From NCBI GenBank assembly GCA_916049555.1, contig CAJZIB010000030.1, forward strand, positions 1 to 8,469: 8,469 bases of DNA, in the 5' to 3' direction. Position numbers and translations under genes: made by a program. Under the pieces are notes generated by a model that was not told the origin of the DNA, did no database searches, and worked only from the letters and a program-made list of their open reading frames with translations. Of this stretch, positions 1 through 5,803 are shown one piece after another; position 1 is the stretch's first letter; every line of letters begins with the position of its first letter. Source of the stretch: an uncultured Candidatus Saccharibacteria bacterium. GTDB lineage: Bacteria > Patescibacteriota > Saccharimonadia > Saccharimonadales > Saccharimonadaceae.

Positions 1-43
1 TTTCGCGGAGTGACTGGAGTTCAGACGTGTGCTCTTCCGATCT
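1..43. other. Illumina TruSeq adapter and i7 index (artefact)
   Basis: Bases 10-43 match the 34-base Illumina TruSeq index-adapter stem, from GTGACTGGAG at 10 to CTTCCGATCT ending at 43. Bases 2-9 (TTCGCGGA) sit exactly where the 8-base i7 index lies in that adapter. The reverse complement, TCCGCGAA, matches TruSeq HT index D710 as I remember the list. Base 1 (T) fits the last base of the constant part before the index. Translated from the GTG at 10, the stretch gives MTGVQTCALPIF, a known adapter-derived N-terminus in protein databases. This is library sequence left on a contig end and should be trimmed. Confidence 0.97.
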
Positions 44-432
44 TCGCCACTTTCCTTGGGCTTTATCTCGGTATTATCTTCCTTATTTCCAGTGCAGCTA
101 TCCTTGCATTAAAAGAGCTTTCCGAGTCGTCCGATAATCGTGAAAAATATATGGTCCTAAGACGTTTAGGCGCAGACGAAAAAATGATTAAACAAGCATT
201 ATTCAGACAAATTGCCATTTTCTTCAGTACTCCACTATTGCTTGCTATTATTCATTCAGTTTTTGGTTTGACATTCGCCCTTAATATCCTTAGCTATATT
301 GGTACTGACGGACTATCATCTTCAATCATTATGACAGTTGTTCTTCTAGCAGTCATTTACGGTGGTTACTTCCTCCTCACCTACTTCAGTAGTAAGCGCA
401 TTATTTCAGAGAAACAATTACGCCGCGATTAA
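44..432 (+). CDS. ABC transporter permease, FtsX-like, C-terminal fragment
   Basis: This is the 3' end of a gene whose 5' part is off the contig. The native reading begins right after the adapter, at codon 46-48, leaving 128 residues before TAA at 430-432. Three hydrophobic segments are visible, at about residues 1-22, 62-90 and 95-118 of the fragment. The first two are separated by a charged stretch containing KYMVLRRLGADEKMIKQAL. This 'vLrrlGa.ekmik' pattern followed by a 'PLLLAIIHS' helix is characteristic of the last FtsX domain in BceB/VraG-like permeases, which work with an ATPase in peptide or antimicrobial export and sensing. By family knowledge it would be a plasma membrane protein. 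The ATPase partner is not in the window, so the substrate cannot be named. Any annotated start at base 10 is an adapter artefact. Confidence 0.8.
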
Positions 433-511
433 CATAGCTATCAGCAAACAATATCTGTAGAGAAAATAGAATTAATAAAAAATCACGGATAAAACAGATA
501 GTGAAACATCT

Positions 512-537
512 AGCCCCTCATAGAAGGGGCTTTTGTT
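512..537 (+). terminator. Rho-independent terminator after the permease gene
   Basis: AGCCCCT (512-518) pairs with AGGGGCT (525-531) around a six-base loop, followed by TTTTGTT. It lies 80 bases after the permease stop. Its T tract runs directly into the extended -10 element of the next gene, so termination and initiation signals are packed together. Confidence 0.85.
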
Positions 538-542
538 ATAAT
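534..542 (+). promoter_or_regulatory. Extended -10 promoter for the 549 gene, leaderless layout
   Basis: TG (534-535), one base, then a perfect TATAAT (537-542). The ATG at 549 begins after six more bases, where transcription would be expected to start. No -35 box is visible at 17 bases upstream, where the terminator stem lies; an extended -10 can compensate. There is no ribosome binding site before the ATG, which fits a leaderless mRNA. Confidence 0.65.
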
Positions 543-548
543 AATATT

Positions 549-895
549 ATGAATTACAAAATAGTTCTCGCAAAAAATATAAAATATTCCGATATCCGAT
601 CAGAAAACAAAATTGTATTTTTATTGGATAGCAAAAATCAACTTCCTACTTTCAACTCCCAGGGAGGTGTAAGGCGGCAATTTGAAGAGCTTTTTAAAGC
701 AAAAATTCGTTTCGGCTATATTTTTTTCAAGCAAAAAAATAAAAATGCTATTTTTGCATCAGCAAAGATAAAAAGCTTCCAAAAAATTGGCACTATGTCC
801 CATACTCAAAGCTAACTAAGGATAATTGTCAAGATTTTGACGTAATACATCGTGCCATGCAGAAGCTCGGCTATATCTCCGATTTTCTGGTATAA
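549..895 (+). pseudogene. Unrecognised small gene with apparent -1 frameshift
   Basis: Reading from ATG 549 gives 88 residues (MNYKIVLAKNIKYSD...) to TAA at 813-815. The natural-looking N-terminal part runs to about base 765. From 743 to 892 the frame one base earlier is open and clearly protein-like (for example KLPKNWHYVPYSK, then NCQDFDVIHRAMQKLGYISD), ending at TAA 893-895. Joining the frames around 762-767 gives a protein of about 115 residues with '...NAIFASA-KDKKLPKNWHY...'. A single missing A in the CAAAG at 763-767 would explain the break, but the exact site could be anywhere between 743 and 812. I do not recognise the family. It is soluble-looking, lysine-rich and has no signal peptide. 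A start at 501 is unlikely because it would translate the terminator. The lesion may be a real pseudogene, phase variation or an assembly error. Confidence 0.6.
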
Positions 896-896
896 T
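888..896 (+). promoter_or_regulatory. Extended -10 promoter for gatC, leaderless layout
   Basis: TG (888-889), one base, then a perfect TATAAT (891-896). The gatC ATG follows after six bases (903). No -35 element or Shine-Dalgarno sequence is apparent. The TAA stop of the upstream shifted frame (893-895) lies within the TATAAT. Confidence 0.7.
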
Positions 897-902
897 TGTC
901 TC

Positions 903-1190
903 ATGAAAAATACACGCGAGGATATCTTGCATCTAGCAAAACTTTCCAATCTATCCCTCGAAGAATCAGAAATTGAAAGTTTGCAGCGAGATTTAGATAA
1001 TATTGTTGGCTACATTTCACAACTAGACGAATTAAATACTGAAGGTGTTGAACCAACCTATCAGGTTTTTGAAATGGAAAATGTTTGGCGTGAGGACGAA
1101 ATCAAACCTCAAGATGCCACCCGTGAGGAGCTTTTGAACCTAGCCCCTGCCGCAAGGCAAGATATGATTCAGGTGCCAAAAGTACTCTAG
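903..1190 (+). CDS. gatC: Asp/Glu-tRNA amidotransferase subunit C
   Basis: GatC is the small subunit of the GatCAB amidotransferase. It wraps around the GatA-GatB interface and stabilises GatA. The 95-residue product has the usual GatC length and hallmarks in order: an N-terminal HLAKLSNLSLEESE helix (about residues 9-22), QLDELNTEGVEPT in the middle (about 40-52), NVWREDE (about 60-66) and the C-terminal VPKVL. The start at 903 was chosen over the in-frame ATG at 852. The 852 start would add residues absent from the family, and 903 lies six bases after a perfect extended -10. No ribosome binding site precedes it, so initiation is probably leaderless. It is the first gene of the gat operon, and gatA begins 58 bases downstream. 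Confidence 0.95.
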   Translation: MKNTREDILHLAKLSNLSLEESEIESLQRDLDNIVGYISQLDELNTEGVEPTYQVFEMENVWREDEIKPQDATREELLNLAPAARQDMIQVPKVL

Positions 1191-1248
1191 TTTCAGAGCC
1201 CAAATAGAATACATCCATTATTTTGAAATTATTAAAGGAAAATCAAAA

Positions 1249-2661
1249 ATGAAGATCGCAAGTAAAGAACTTTCCGCCGTCAGCTTGGTAAAGGCAGCTT
1301 TTGAAAAAGCTCGTCAGTTCGCCAAGTATAATATTTTTGTCTCTCTTGCAGATGAAGAGAAGGCTATTAAGAAAGCCGAAGAAATTGATAAGAAAATCGC
1401 CGCCGGGGAAGAGGTTGGCCCTCTTGCTGGTGTGCCATATGCTTTGAAAGACAACTTCCTGAGTAAAGAAGGTCACACCACGGCTTCTGCCAAAATCCTC
1501 GAACCATTCCAGTCACCAATCGACTCCACCACTGTTAAAAAACTCGAAGAAGCTGGTGCTATCATGATTGGTTGCACCAATCTTGACGCCTTTGCACACG
1601 GTTCTTCCACAGAAAACTCTTACTTTGGCCCAACTCATAACTCCAAAGATTTTGACCGCGTTCCTGGTGGCTCTTCTGGTGGTTCTGCCGTTGCCGTTGC
1701 GCTTGATATCGTTGAATTTGCAACTGGCACCGATACTGGTGGATCTATCCGCCAACCAGCCTCCTTTAATGGCATCTATGGACTAAAGCCAACCTATGGC
1801 ACGATCTCTCGCTACGGGGTGGTTGCTATGGCCTCCAGTACGGATTGTATCGGCTTCTTTACAAAAAATGCAGAAGACATGGACCTTCTAATGTCGATTT
1901 GTGCCGGTCGTGACGAAAAAGACCTAACCAGCCTCCCAAGCTATTATAATGACGAGTCTCAAAAATATTTTGTACCAAAAATTGACCCTAAAACTGCTAA
2001 AATCGGCATTATCAAGGACTTTAGAAATGATTCAATCGACCCAGAGGTCCAGCGTGTGCTTGACGAAACAGTTGAAAAGTTAAAATCAACCGGCCATGAA
2101 GTCGTTGAACTCTCAATGCCTGCCCTAAAATATGCCCTTGCCGTATATTACATTGTTGTGCCAGCAGAAGTCGCTTCAAATCTCTCCCGTTACGATGGTA
2201 TCCGTTATGGTTACCGCTCGGATCGCGCCAAAAACCTTGGTGAAGTCTTTGGCCTTTCTCGCAATGAAGGCTTCATGCCAGAAAATAAACGCCGTATTAT
2301 GATTGGAAACTTCGTCTTAAGTTCCGGTTTTTATGACGCCTATTTCAAAAAAGCTGAACAGGCTCGCACTTTGATTATTCAGGAATATCAGAAAGCCTTT
2401 GAAAAGTGTGACTTTTTACTCACCCCAGTTTCACCATCTCCAGCCTTTAAACTAGGCGAAAAGGTGAGTGACCCGGTTGCCATGTATTTTGAGGATGTGA
2501 TGAGTGTGCCAATCAATTTAGCTGGCCTACCAAGTTTGGCAATTCCTGCAGGAGAAACTAAAGATTCTCAGTTACCAATCGGTCTTCAAATCATCGGTCC
2601 AAGGCGCAGCGATAGAAGCATCCTTAGTTTCGCTAAGACCTTAGAAGAGGAGGTGAAATAA
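1249..2661 (+). CDS. gatA: Asp/Glu-tRNA amidotransferase subunit A
   Basis: GatA is the amidase subunit that hydrolyses glutamine and channels ammonia to GatB, where the activated misacylated tRNA is amidated. The 470-residue product is close to the usual length of about 485. The amidase-signature triad is intact. Lys67 lies in ALKDN, the cis-Ser is Ser142 in PGGSSGGS, and the nucleophile is Ser166 in TDTGGSIRQP. The spacings (75 and 24 residues) equal those I recall for Staphylococcus aureus GatA (K79, S154, S178). The C-terminal part keeps the KRRIMIGNFVLSSGFYDAY motif and a typical GLP.L.IPAG segment. An AAAGGAA (1234-1240) eight bases before ATG supports the start. The stop overlaps the next start by one base (TAATG, 2659-2663), suggesting translational coupling. 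No key residue is missing. Confidence 0.97.
   Translation: MKIASKELSAVSLVKAAFEKARQFAKYNIFVSLADEEKAIKKAEEIDKKIAAGEEVGPLAGVPYALKDNFLSKEGHTTASAKILEPFQSPIDSTTVKKLEEAGAIMIGCTNLDAFAHGSSTENSYFGPTHNSKDFDRVPGGSSGGSAVAVALDIVEFATGTDTGGSIRQPASFNGIYGLKPTYGTISRYGVVAMASSTDCIGFFTKNAEDMDLLMSICAGRDEKDLTSLPSYYNDESQKYFVPKIDPKTAKIGIIKDFRNDSIDPEVQRVLDETVEKLKSTGHEVVELSMPALKYALAVYYIVVPAEVASNLSRYDGIRYGYRSDRAKNLGEVFGLSRNEGFMPENKRRIMIGNFVLSSGFYDAYFKKAEQARTLIIQEYQKAFEKCDFLLTPVSPSPAFKLGEKVSDPVAMYFEDVMSVPINLAGLPSLAIPAGETKDSQLPIGLQIIGPRRSDRSILSFAKTLEEEVK
2649..2656 (+). promoter_or_regulatory. Strong Shine-Dalgarno for the 2661 gene inside gatA
   Basis: GGAGGTGA matches the anti-Shine-Dalgarno tail of 16S rRNA almost perfectly and lies five bases before the ATG at 2661. 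It overlaps the last codons of gatA. It is the strongest site in the window and fixes the start of the small gene, which would be well translated. Confidence 0.85.
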
Positions 2662-3080
2662 TGCCAACTTCCACGCTTATTCTTTTGATTGCCATCCTCA
2701 TCGTCGGAATCTTTGTTTTTATCGCCATCTCAACGACTGGACGCCGCGCTCATAATTTTGATGTCGAAGAATATCAGACTAGGTTTTTAAAAATTGAGAA
2801 CTCTCTCACTCGTGAAAATAAATTATCCTATAATGTCTCGGTTATTGAGGCTGACAAGTTACTTGATCGTGCTCTGATGGAACTTGGCGTGCCTGGTAAG
2901 ACTATGGGCGAACGACTCAAGGCTTCCAGTGGCCGTTTCTCGCAGCTCAACTCGGTTTGGTATGCCCATAAACAGCGTAATCAAATTGCACACGAACAAG
3001 ATTTTAGTCTAGATTATAATCAAGCAAAACATACACTCGCCACCTTTCGTCAAGCTTTAAAGGATCTCGGGGCAATCTAA
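2661..3080 (+). CDS. Membrane-anchored HEPN-like protein in gat operon
   Basis: This 139-residue protein begins with a single hydrophobic helix (about residues 5-24, LILLIAILIVGIFVFIAI), followed by GRR, consistent with an N-terminal anchor and a cytoplasmic body. The remainder looks all-helical. Near the end it carries W100-Y-A-H-K-Q-R106-N-Q-I-A-H111-E, an R-X4-H motif preceded by a helix (ADKLLDRALMELGVPGKT, about 64-81). A final helix follows (about 120-136). R-X4-6-H in a small helical domain is the signature of HEPN domains, many of which are RNases and some non-catalytic. I have no database match, so 'HEPN-like' is inference from the motif and helix pattern. The gene overlaps gatA by one base and lies 12 bases before gatB, so it is almost certainly co-expressed with GatCAB. 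A direct role in tRNA amidation is not shown; it may be a conserved lineage-specific passenger. Confidence 0.6.
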   Translation: MPTSTLILLIAILIVGIFVFIAISTTGRRAHNFDVEEYQTRFLKIENSLTRENKLSYNVSVIEADKLLDRALMELGVPGKTMGERLKASSGRFSQLNSVWYAHKQRNQIAHEQDFSLDYNQAKHTLATFRQALKDLGAI

Positions 3081-3092
3081 TCGGAGGAATTT

Positions 3093-4553
3093 ATGACAGA
3101 ACCAAAATACGAAATCACCGTTGGTATCGAATGTCACGTGCAGCTCGCTACCAAAACAAAACTCTTTTCAGAGGTTGATAATGATGCGCGTGGCAAAGAA
3201 CCAAACTCATGTGTTTCACCTGTAGAATATGCACTTCCAGGTATGCTGCCTCGCTTAAACCGTCAAGCTGTAATGATGGCAATCCGTGCCGGTCACGCCC
3301 TCAATTCAGAAATCAATCTTTTGTCGCGCTTTGATCGTAAACATTATTTTTATCCAGATTCACCAAAGGGCTATCAGATTACTCAGATGTATCAGCCAAT
3401 CATTGGAGCTGGTTTTGTAGAGCTTCCAACTGGTAAAAAAGTTCGTATCGAGCATGCGCACCTTGAGGGCGATGCAGGTAAGCTCACGCATTTTGATAAT
3501 TATTCACTCGTTGACTTAAATCGCGCCGACACACCGCTAATCGAAATCGTTTCAATGCCAGATATCCACTCAGCTCGCGACGCTCATGACTACTGTAAAG
3601 AACTTTGGCGCTTAATGACTTTTGCGGGCGTCTGCTTTGGCGATCTCTATAATGGCAACATGCGTTTTGATGTAAACATTTCACTTGCTGAAAAAGGTAG
3701 TAAAACTCTTGGTAAACGTGCAGAAATCAAGAATCTCAACTCCTTCCGATCGGTTGAGCGCGCCATCGAGTATGAATATGAACGACAGAGTAAAATGCTA
3801 GATAATGGCGAGGTGATCGTTCAGGAAACTCGTGGTTGGAATGACGCCACCGGCAAGACCACTTCTCAACGTTCCAAAGAGGAAGCGCAGGACTATCGTT
3901 ATATGCCGGAACCTGATCTTCCGCCAATTCGTCTAACTGCTGAGCAGGTAAAGAAAGAACAAGAGAGCATGCCGCTGCTCCCAGCCGACTATCGCGCCAC
4001 TCTTGGCATGATAGTACCTCAGGATATCTTGGAAATCCTCCTTGATTATAAACAACTTGTTGATAAGTTGGCCGAGCTTAAGACTGAATATGATATTCAG
4101 GGAGTCAGTAAGGAAGTTAGTAAAAACTCGATCCTCAAGATCTCCAACCTCTTCACGTCTGTGCTCTTGGCTGAAGAAAATAGTAGTCTCCTAAACGACC
4201 CACTCCCAAGCGCCAAGCAGCTAATCGACCTTTGTAATATGATTGCAAAAAATGAGCTCTCAAGCACCAGTGTCAAAGAGGTCTTCCTCCGTTTCTTTGA
4301 TCAAGAAATGCGTTTTAAGGATACTCGCACCATTGCTAAAGAGCTGAATCTGATTCAGGAAAACGACCTTGGTGCCGTTGAGAAAATTGTTGATGATGTG
4401 CTCGCCGACCCCAATAATGCGCAAGCTGTCGCTGATTTTAAGGCTGGCTCAGAAAAAGTCCTCGGCTTCCTTGTTGGACAAGTTATGAAAGCTTCACGCG
4501 GCAAGGCAAACCCAGGTATGGCACAAGAAATTCTCCGCAAAAAACTCGCCTAA
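3093..4553 (+). CDS. gatB: Asp/Glu-tRNA amidotransferase subunit B
   Basis: GatB binds the misacylated tRNA, activates its side-chain carboxylate with ATP and completes amidation using ammonia from GatA. The product is 486 residues, normal for the family. Recognisable blocks include GIECHVQL (11-18), SRFDRKHYFYPDSPKGYQIT (78-97), HLEGDAGK (123-130), SLVDLNRADTPLIEIVS (138-154), MRFDVNIS and KNLNSFRSVERAI. The C-terminus carries the helical tail/YqeY-type domain, ending NPGMAQEILRKKLA. A GGAGGA (3083-3088) five bases before ATG supports the start. Two departures stand out. The four cysteines of the usual zinc site (FCGCS...CPVC) are replaced (FSEVD...SPVE), and the normally acidic second residue of HLEEDAGK is Gly126. 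The frame is intact and the other motifs are conserved, so I take it as functional. No terminator follows before metK. Confidence 0.96.
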   Translation: MTEPKYEITVGIECHVQLATKTKLFSEVDNDARGKEPNSCVSPVEYALPGMLPRLNRQAVMMAIRAGHALNSEINLLSRFDRKHYFYPDSPKGYQITQMYQPIIGAGFVELPTGKKVRIEHAHLEGDAGKLTHFDNYSLVDLNRADTPLIEIVSMPDIHSARDAHDYCKELWRLMTFAGVCFGDLYNGNMRFDVNISLAEKGSKTLGKRAEIKNLNSFRSVERAIEYEYERQSKMLDNGEVIVQETRGWNDATGKTTSQRSKEEAQDYRYMPEPDLPPIRLTAEQVKKEQESMPLLPADYRATLGMIVPQDILEILLDYKQLVDKLAELKTEYDIQGVSKEVSKNSILKISNLFTSVLLAEENSSLLNDPLPSAKQLIDLCNMIAKNELSSTSVKEVFLRFFDQEMRFKDTRTIAKELNLIQENDLGAVEKIVDDVLADPNNAQAVADFKAGSEKVLGFLVGQVMKASRGKANPGMAQEILRKKLA

Positions 4554-4566
4554 ACCATTAGAGTTA

Positions 4567-4575
4567 TGCTAGAAT
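4567..4575 (+). promoter_or_regulatory. Extended -10 promoter for metK
   Basis: TG (4567-4568), one base, then TAGAAT (4570-4575), one mismatch from consensus. It lies just after the gatB stop and predicts a leader of about 30 bases before the metK ATG at 4613. No clear -35 box is seen. Some metK transcription could also come from gat read-through because no terminator intervenes. Confidence 0.55.
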
Positions 4576-4612
4576 AGTAATACAAAAATTCAAGACCACA
4601 AGAAAGAATAAA

Positions 4613-5674
4613 ATGAAACTATATACAAATGAAATTGTTTTTCGTGGTCATCCTGATAAAGTTTGTGACCAGATTAGTGACGCGCTTCTTGACGCCTTCC
4701 TGGCAGGAGATAAAGCATCCCGTTGTGGTATCGAAGTAATGGGCGGCAAGGGAAAAATCTTTATTACTGGTGAAGTCACTTCTAATTCAGAAGTAAATGT
4801 TGAAGAAGTTGTCAGGCGCGTACTTAAAGATGTCGGCTATATTGACCAGAATAATCGGGCGATCAATGTCGTAGAATCTGGTAATCCTGATGAGTTTGAA
4901 ATCGTCAATAATCTCGGCAAACAGAGCCATGATATTGCACTAGGTACCAATGACGAGGTTGGTGGTGCTGGCGACCAGGGCATGATGTTTGGTTTTGCTT
5001 GCGATGAAACTTCCGACTATAAGCCAATCGCCATGCAATTACTCCAAGACTTTTCCAGGTTTTACGATGAGCTTCGCCAGAAAGATACGCGATTCCTTCC
5101 AGACGGCAAGACTCAAATTACAGGCATATATGATTCCAATATGCATCTAGTGAAAATTAAAGATTGGACCATTAGCTATCAAAATACTGAAGAGGATCGC
5201 GAAGTAACAGATAAAATTCTGATGGATCAGGCTAGGAAATTGGCAAAGCGATATAATCTAGAGGTCGAGAAGTTCCTCGTTAATCCGACCGGAAAATTTC
5301 TCATCGGTGGCTTCCAGGGTGATGCTGGACTCACTGGTCGCAAAATCGTAGTCGATAGCTATCAATCATTCGCTCCAGTAGGCGGCGGTGCCTTTTCTGG
5401 TAAGGATCCATCAAAAGTTGATCGCTCTGGTGCGTACAAAGCTCGCGAAATTGCTATTCGCTATCTTAAGGAGTATCAGCTAGCACGCTGTGAAGTACAA
5501 CTTTCTTATGCTATTGGAATTGCTGAGCCACTAGCTATTTATATTGTTGGTGATGGCAAGAATATTGATCCAAAGCCAGAACTTTATGCTGAATGTACTC
5601 CAAAACAGATGATTTCTGATTTAGATTTACTAAATAAACGCTTTGAAGAAACCGCTAAATTCGGCCATTTCTAG
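4613..5674 (+). CDS. metK: S-adenosylmethionine synthetase
   Basis: MetK makes S-adenosylmethionine from methionine and ATP in the cytoplasm and normally works as a dimer or tetramer. Visible motifs are the ATP/methionine motif GHPDK (12-16) with DQISDALLD, the gating-loop region GAGDQGMMFGFA, KFLVNPTGKFLIGG, GLTGRKIVVDSY, the P-loop-like GGGAFSGKDPSKVDRSGAY, and RCEVQLSYAIGIAEP. Together these cover all three repeated domains with the catalytic His, Asp, Arg and Lys residues in place. The protein is short, 353 residues against about 380-400. It stops right after FGHF, where most relatives continue with GR..FPWE and a terminal helix. Other frames after the stop do not restore that tail. The start at 4613 begins the canonical first strand (KLYTNEIV) and has only a weak purine-rich AGAAAG upstream. 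The next gene, fusA, is separated by 129 bases. Confidence 0.96.
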   Translation: MKLYTNEIVFRGHPDKVCDQISDALLDAFLAGDKASRCGIEVMGGKGKIFITGEVTSNSEVNVEEVVRRVLKDVGYIDQNNRAINVVESGNPDEFEIVNNLGKQSHDIALGTNDEVGGAGDQGMMFGFACDETSDYKPIAMQLLQDFSRFYDELRQKDTRFLPDGKTQITGIYDSNMHLVKIKDWTISYQNTEEDREVTDKILMDQARKLAKRYNLEVEKFLVNPTGKFLIGGFQGDAGLTGRKIVVDSYQSFAPVGGGAFSGKDPSKVDRSGAYKAREIAIRYLKEYQLARCEVQLSYAIGIAEPLAIYIVGDGKNIDPKPELYAECTPKQMISDLDLLNKRFEETAKFGHF

Positions 5675-5690
5675 AAAAGCAACTTTATTT

Positions 5691-5712
5691 TTGACAGAGA
5701 GCATGGTAAAAT
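5691..5712 (+). promoter_or_regulatory. Probable fusA promoter elements
   Basis: A perfect -35 hexamer TTGACA lies at 5691-5696. An extended -10-like TG-G-TAAAAT lies at 5704-5712. The spacing of ten bases between hexamers is too short for them to act together as a standard pair, so the TGnTAAAAT may act alone. A second similar element (TG-G-TAATAC, 5753-5761) follows 49 bases later. The region upstream of this essential gene is clearly promoter-rich, but the start site cannot be fixed from sequence. Confidence 0.4.
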
Positions 5713-5727
5713 ATCACCAACGTCTTT

Positions 5728-5758
5728 TTGCCGTATTTTAATTAATAAAATATGGTAA
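5728..5758 (+). repeat. Inverted repeat in the fusA leader
   Basis: CCGTATTTTA (5731-5740) pairs with TAAAATATGG (5746-5755) around ATTAA, with one G-T pair. The pairing continues outward for three more positions (TTG with TAA), giving 13 base pairs. No T tract follows, so it is not a normal intrinsic terminator. It could be an operator, an mRNA-stabilising hairpin or a regulatory leader structure. AAGGAG (5767-5772) lies just downstream, but no start codon is suitably placed for it. Confidence 0.5.
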
Positions 5759-5803
5759 TACACCGCAAGGAGACAAATAATACTAAACTAAATAAGGAAA
5801 TTC

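Noticed and set aside
10..45. GTG start of a 140-residue permease ORF
   Set aside because: The first 11 codons are Illumina adapter; the biological reading begins at 44.
452..500. TATCTGT/ACAGATA inverted repeat
   Set aside because: Only seven pairs with a spacer of 35 bases; expected by chance in AT-rich intergenic DNA.
501..548. Upstream start for the 549 gene
   Set aside because: It would translate the terminator hairpin and promoter; ATG 549 lies at the expected transcription start.
732..742. Programmed -1 slippage at A AAA AAT
   Set aside because: Slipping here leads straight into TAA (740-742), so it cannot join the two open frames.
852..902. Longer GatC starting at 852
   Set aside because: The extra residues are not GatC-like, and the stretch contains the promoter and the end of the upstream frame.
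1243..1755. Minus-strand ORFs over gatA
   Set aside because: They are shadows of an intact, conserved gene with no promoter or start signal.
4576..4612. SAM riboswitch before metK
   Set aside because: The predicted leader is only about 30 bases, too short, and no conserved stems are visible.
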